The notes beneath the pieces are model-generated. The model saw only the letters and a program-made list of their open reading frames with translations, was not told the DNA's origin and ran no database searches. A stretch of 8,662 nt of DNA, taken from positions 1 to 8,662 of the forward strand of contig JBKCNM010000006.1 of NCBI GenBank assembly GCA_046297395.1. The letters run 5' to 3'. How positions within the stretch are numbered: position 1 is the first letter of the stretch; each line of letters begins with the position of its first letter. Both the position numbers and the translations under genes were made by a program. Source of the DNA: JBEICQ01 sp046297395 (GTDB lineage Bacteria > Bacteroidota > Bacteroidia > UBA4408). Shown here piece by piece: positions 6,374 to 8,662 of the stretch.

Positions 6374-6466
6374 GCGTTAGGCATTGCAGCGGTTACTTTT
6401 TTGTTTTTTACAAAAAAGTTTGAGCGAAAAGGCCGACCCGGCGTTTTACAAGTCGCCGGGGAACGC
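6374..6466 (-). repeat. Multi-hairpin intergenic element (candidate dispersed Bacteroidetes repeat)
   Basis: On the minus strand this element starts GCGTT and ends AACGC, two complementary 5-mers (6466-6462 and 6378-6374) that could close a long stem. Inside are hairpin A, CGCCGGG/CCCGGCG with a 10-nt loop (6437-6460), a spacer TCGGCCTTTTCGCTCA, and hairpin B, ACTTTTTTGT/ACAAAAAAGT with a 5-nt loop (6395-6419), followed by CCGCTGCAATGCC. The order GGGCGTT - GC hairpin - TCGG.CTTTTCGCT - A/T hairpin - CCGCTGCAAT.CCTAACGC resembles a repeat I remember from many Bacteroidetes intergenic regions; that is recollection, not a search. It begins about 38 nt after the stop codon of the T9SS gene. No protein is plausible here: the open frames across it simply translate the inverted repeats. 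Confidence 0.6.
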
Positions 6467-6468
6467 CC

Positions 6469-6491
6469 AAAAAAAGCAAACAACCTTTGCC
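6469..6491 (-). terminator. Probable intrinsic terminator after the T9SS surface-protein gene
   Basis: On the minus strand a short stem GCAAA / TTTGC with a GGTTG loop (6490-6476) is followed by seven T (6475-6469), starting 13 nt after the stop codon. The stem is weak (5 bp, 6 with a G-T pair), so efficiency is uncertain. The position and T-run support a terminator, possibly helped by the GC hairpin just downstream. Confidence 0.5.
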
Positions 6492-6503
6492 TCAGGTAAA
6501 GAA

Positions 6504-8662
6504 TCAGGATTTAATCAGTTTGTAACGATACACTTCCTTACCCACAGAAAGGCGAAGCACATACATGCCTGAAGGCAGGAATCCGGTTTCTATCTGTTTT
6601 CTGAATCCTGCACTGTTTCCGAAGACGGGAGAACTGAACACCTGCTGACCCATGCTGTTGAGAATTGTGACTGTGATTCCGGAGGAAGGAAGATTGCTTC
6701 CCTCAATAGTCAGCATGTCATCAAAAGGATTGGGATATACAATTGCTTGTGTATTGGCCTTGCTTTCTTTGTGTCCGACCAACATCATATCAGAAATCGT
6801 TTTGTTGTTAGCATCGATATTGAAGAACTGATTTCCATTACACCACAAATAAGAAGCCCCAATGAAACTGTAAAAAGGAATTTCGGGAACCACAACATAA
6901 CCGGCACTTGCCAAAGAATCGGGCAGGTTGCTGATGAAACACTGTCCATAAGAAGAGACATTAAAATCTGCCACCTGCATGTTACCCGGATGGTAAATAA
7001 GTATTTCTGTATTGTTATACATGCTATCGGCAGAAAAGCCGTTGGCAAATAGGGTGCTTTGTGTAGAACAAAATCCGGAAAGATTAGGCACCGTTGTTGT
7101 GCTGATATTGAGCGATTGTGTACCGGCACAGTTTACTTCAATTGTATCTGCCATTTGCCAAACCGGAGAGCCCGGATAATACATCATGTATCTGCCACTT
7201 GCAACATCAGGCGCAACCGCCAGCATATATTGTCCGGTTAATAAATCATTGAATTGATAACTTCCGTTGGCGTCACAAATAGCAGTATCAAGAGGAACAG
7301 AATTGCCAAGTTGAAAGAGAAGGACTTTTGCTCCCGGAATTCCATTTCCGAAGTGATCTGAAATGATACCGTTGATGTTTTGCACATTTGTTTGTTCCGT
7401 CAGCGTTACCAATGCTGTTGTAGAACATTGGTTACCACCCTGCACCAGCACTTGATAAGAACCGGGCGCAAGATTGGAATATTGGGTTTGCGCACCTAAA
7501 GGCAACTGGGGATAATTTAATGCATACAGAAAAGGACCAATACCATTTGCCGAAAGATTGATTTCTCCGTTGTTTAATCCGCAAGAAGCAGGAACCTGGG
7601 TAACTTGTAGTTCAGGAGAATCTTTAACAACTATTGTATCTCCCGGTACAGAAAAATAGCAACCATTAGAATTAAAGATTGCAACAGGAATGTAAACACC
7701 CGGTGCGCCATAGATATGCTGGGTATTCGTACCAGACAATCCATCACCGTACTGAATAAAAAATAGTGAGGAGGCAACCGTGTTGATTGAAAACATGATT
7801 TCATCGCCTTCACATGCCTGGGTTGCTGATGTGAAAGTGGCAGTGGATTGTGATGGCGAGATAACAGCATTCCCGATGCTACCCGAACAACCGGACTGGT
7901 CGTACACAGCTTGAAGATAAAAAGGAACCTGAGCAGGCAAATCAAAATAAAAAGAACTGAACATAGAAGTATAACTTACTCCCGAAATGACTACCTGATA
8001 TGGCGGGGGATTTGAGCCGGAGATGTAAATGATGGCGGGAGATGATCCGCAAGATTGCTGCACCACTGATGCGCTAAGGTTACAAGGTTGTGTAACTTGA
8101 AAGGCATTCTGAAGGCTGAGGTTACCGAGCGAACTGTGTTGGAGATTTGCCTGATACATACCGGATGGTGCCCAGGAAGGAATCTCCAGCATGGCTTCGA
8201 TTTGTGTATCGTTGGTGATGTTGAGATTGAATGTGTTGAGGGTTGAGCGTCCCTGGGTAAAAGTTAGGGTAGCTGTGCCCTGGGTAAAACTTGTATTTTG
8301 TCCGGAGAGTGTTACCGGAATACTTTGTCCTGCAATACCTGTGTTGGGATTAACAGAAACAAGCTGGGGTGCGTTGGGATTAAACACCACCTGAAAAGCA
8401 TTCGCAAGGGTGAGATAGCCATCCACCGCATTCGTCACATATAGATTATAAAAACCTGCAGGGTTTGAGGAAGTAATTTGCAGGGAAGCTGCTAATTCAG
8501 TATCGCTGTTGATGTTTACTGCATTAGGGACAATCAGGGTTGAGCTTCCCTGACTAAACCATACCTGAGTAGAAGTGCCTTGTCCGAAATGAGTATTCTG
8601 TCCGCTGATATTTACACTCAGGCTCGAGCCCTGGGTGCCGCTGTTTGGACTTACCTGAAGCA
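6504..8662 (-). CDS. Multidomain surface or secreted protein with T9SS type A sorting domain (5' end outside window)
   Basis: The frame is open to the right edge: 718 residues are visible and the N-terminus with the signal peptide is missing. A GTG at 8438 lies inside a domain and is not a convincing start. Numbering from the edge, residues 1-95 and 100-190 are two Ig-like (IPT/TIG-like) repeats with a 99-residue period (LQVSPNSGTQGSSLSV... / LVSVNPNTGIAGQSIPV..., each with SGQNT and ANAFQV-type ends). Next come a Cys-containing Ig-like stretch (192-260), a PKD-like domain (281-346; QYGDG and HIYGAPGVY), an SprB-like repeat (356-422; CGLNNGEINLSANG ... LAPGSYQVLVQ), and a carboxypeptidase-regulatory-like beta domain (427-485; GIISDHFGNGIPGAKVLL ... 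DANGSYQF). After about 150 residues of unassigned sequence, the sorting domain (639-718; VYPNPFDDMLTIE ... LPSGMYVLRL ... YRYKLIKS) directs export through T9SS and removal or anchoring at the outer surface. No catalytic domain is visible; adhesion or matrix binding is inferred. Confidence 0.92.
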   Translation of the reverse strand, partial: LQVSPNSGTQGSSLSVNISGQNTHFGQGTSTQVWFSQGSSTLIVPNAVNINSDTELAASLQITSSNPAGFYNLYVTNAVDGYLTLANAFQVVFNPNAPQLVSVNPNTGIAGQSIPVTLSGQNTSFTQGTATLTFTQGRSTLNTFNLNITNDTQIEAMLEIPSWAPSGMYQANLQHSSLGNLSLQNAFQVTQPCNLSASVVQQSCGSSPAIIYISGSNPPPYQVVISGVSYTSMFSSFYFDLPAQVPFYLQAVYDQSGCSGSIGNAVISPSQSTATFTSATQACEGDEIMFSINTVASSLFFIQYGDGLSGTNTQHIYGAPGVYIPVAIFNSNGCYFSVPGDTIVVKDSPELQVTQVPASCGLNNGEINLSANGIGPFLYALNYPQLPLGAQTQYSNLAPGSYQVLVQGGNQCSTTALVTLTEQTNVQNINGIISDHFGNGIPGAKVLLFQLGNSVPLDTAICDANGSYQFNDLLTGQYMLAVAPDVASGRYMMYYPGSPVWQMADTIEVNCAGTQSLNISTTTVPNLSGFCSTQSTLFANGFSADSMYNNTEILIYHPGNMQVADFNVSSYGQCFISNLPDSLASAGYVVVPEIPFYSFIGASYLWCNGNQFFNIDANNKTISDMMLVGHKESKANTQAIVYPNPFDDMLTIEGSNLPSSGITVTILNSMGQQVFSSPVFGNSAGFRKQIETGFLPSGMYVLRLSVGKEVYRYKLIKS
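8066..8660 (-). repeat. Two tandem 297-bp (99-residue) Ig-like repeats
   Basis: The two units start at 8660 and 8363 and align over their length at protein level: V-x-P-N-(S/T)-G, (V/P)xxxSGQNT, F-x-QGT, FxQG(S/R)STL, N-I-N/T-x-DT, (P)(A/S)G-x-Y. DNA identity is visibly lower than protein similarity, so the duplication is old. More copies may lie beyond the right edge. Confidence 0.75.

Noticed and set aside
6199..6483. Minus-strand open frame of 94 codons upstream of feoA
   Set aside because: It runs through the multi-hairpin element and the GC palindrome and ends inside the operator-like palindrome. The translation is low-complexity, reflects the inverted repeats, and has no recognisable domain.
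6308..6572. Two plus-strand open frames across the intergenic region and into the T9SS gene
   Set aside because: They read the antisense of the same repeats and of the sorting-domain coding sequence; no domain or credible start context.
1..8662. CRISPR arrays, tRNA or rRNA genes, insertion sequences
   Set aside because: I saw no regularly spaced direct repeats, no cloverleaf-like sequence, no rRNA-like segment, and no transposase.

Overview
The window reads as chromosomal DNA of a Bacteroidota (Bacteroidetes) bacterium. Three things suggest this. A large secreted protein ends in a type IX secretion (T9SS) type A sorting domain and carries SprB/PKD-like modules. Candidate promoters fit the Bacteroidetes pattern (TTTG, about 20 nt, TAnnTTTG) and starts lack clear Shine-Dalgarno sequences. 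An intergenic multi-hairpin element looks like a dispersed family I recall from this phylum.

Layout, left to right. Positions 1-535 hold the 3' end of a plus-strand gene for a beta-sandwich domain whose upstream reading frame is interrupted by stops. Everything else is on the minus strand. Read in transcription order from the right: a T9SS-exported multidomain surface protein (6504-8662, N-terminus outside the window); a 308-nt intergenic region with a terminator, a multi-hairpin element, a very strong GC-rich palindrome, a promoter and an operator-like palindrome; then feoA, feoB, a SprT-like zinc metalloprotease, manC (mannose-1-phosphate guanylyltransferase), a lipoprotein alpha/beta hydrolase, and ndk (nucleoside diphosphate kinase), which ends at a clear intrinsic terminator.

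feoA, feoB and the SprT-like gene are packed tightly (6-nt gap, then a TGATG stop/start overlap), so they are probably one transcript. That transcript likely starts at a Bacteroidetes-type promoter with a 17-bp odd palindrome (8-1-8) lying over the expected transcription start, as expected for an iron-responsive repressor site. manC and the hydrolase follow with gaps of 54 and 6 nt and may be read through. ndk has its own possible -7 element, but no terminator is visible before it. FeoAB imports Fe(II), ManC makes GDP-mannose for glycans, and Ndk balances NTP pools. The cluster looks like a mixed housekeeping operon rather than a single pathway.

I found no complete new defence, CRISPR or mobile system. 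The least explained part is the structured intergenic DNA at 6339-6466. Next in interest are the operator overlapping the feoA start region and the broken reading frame at the left edge.
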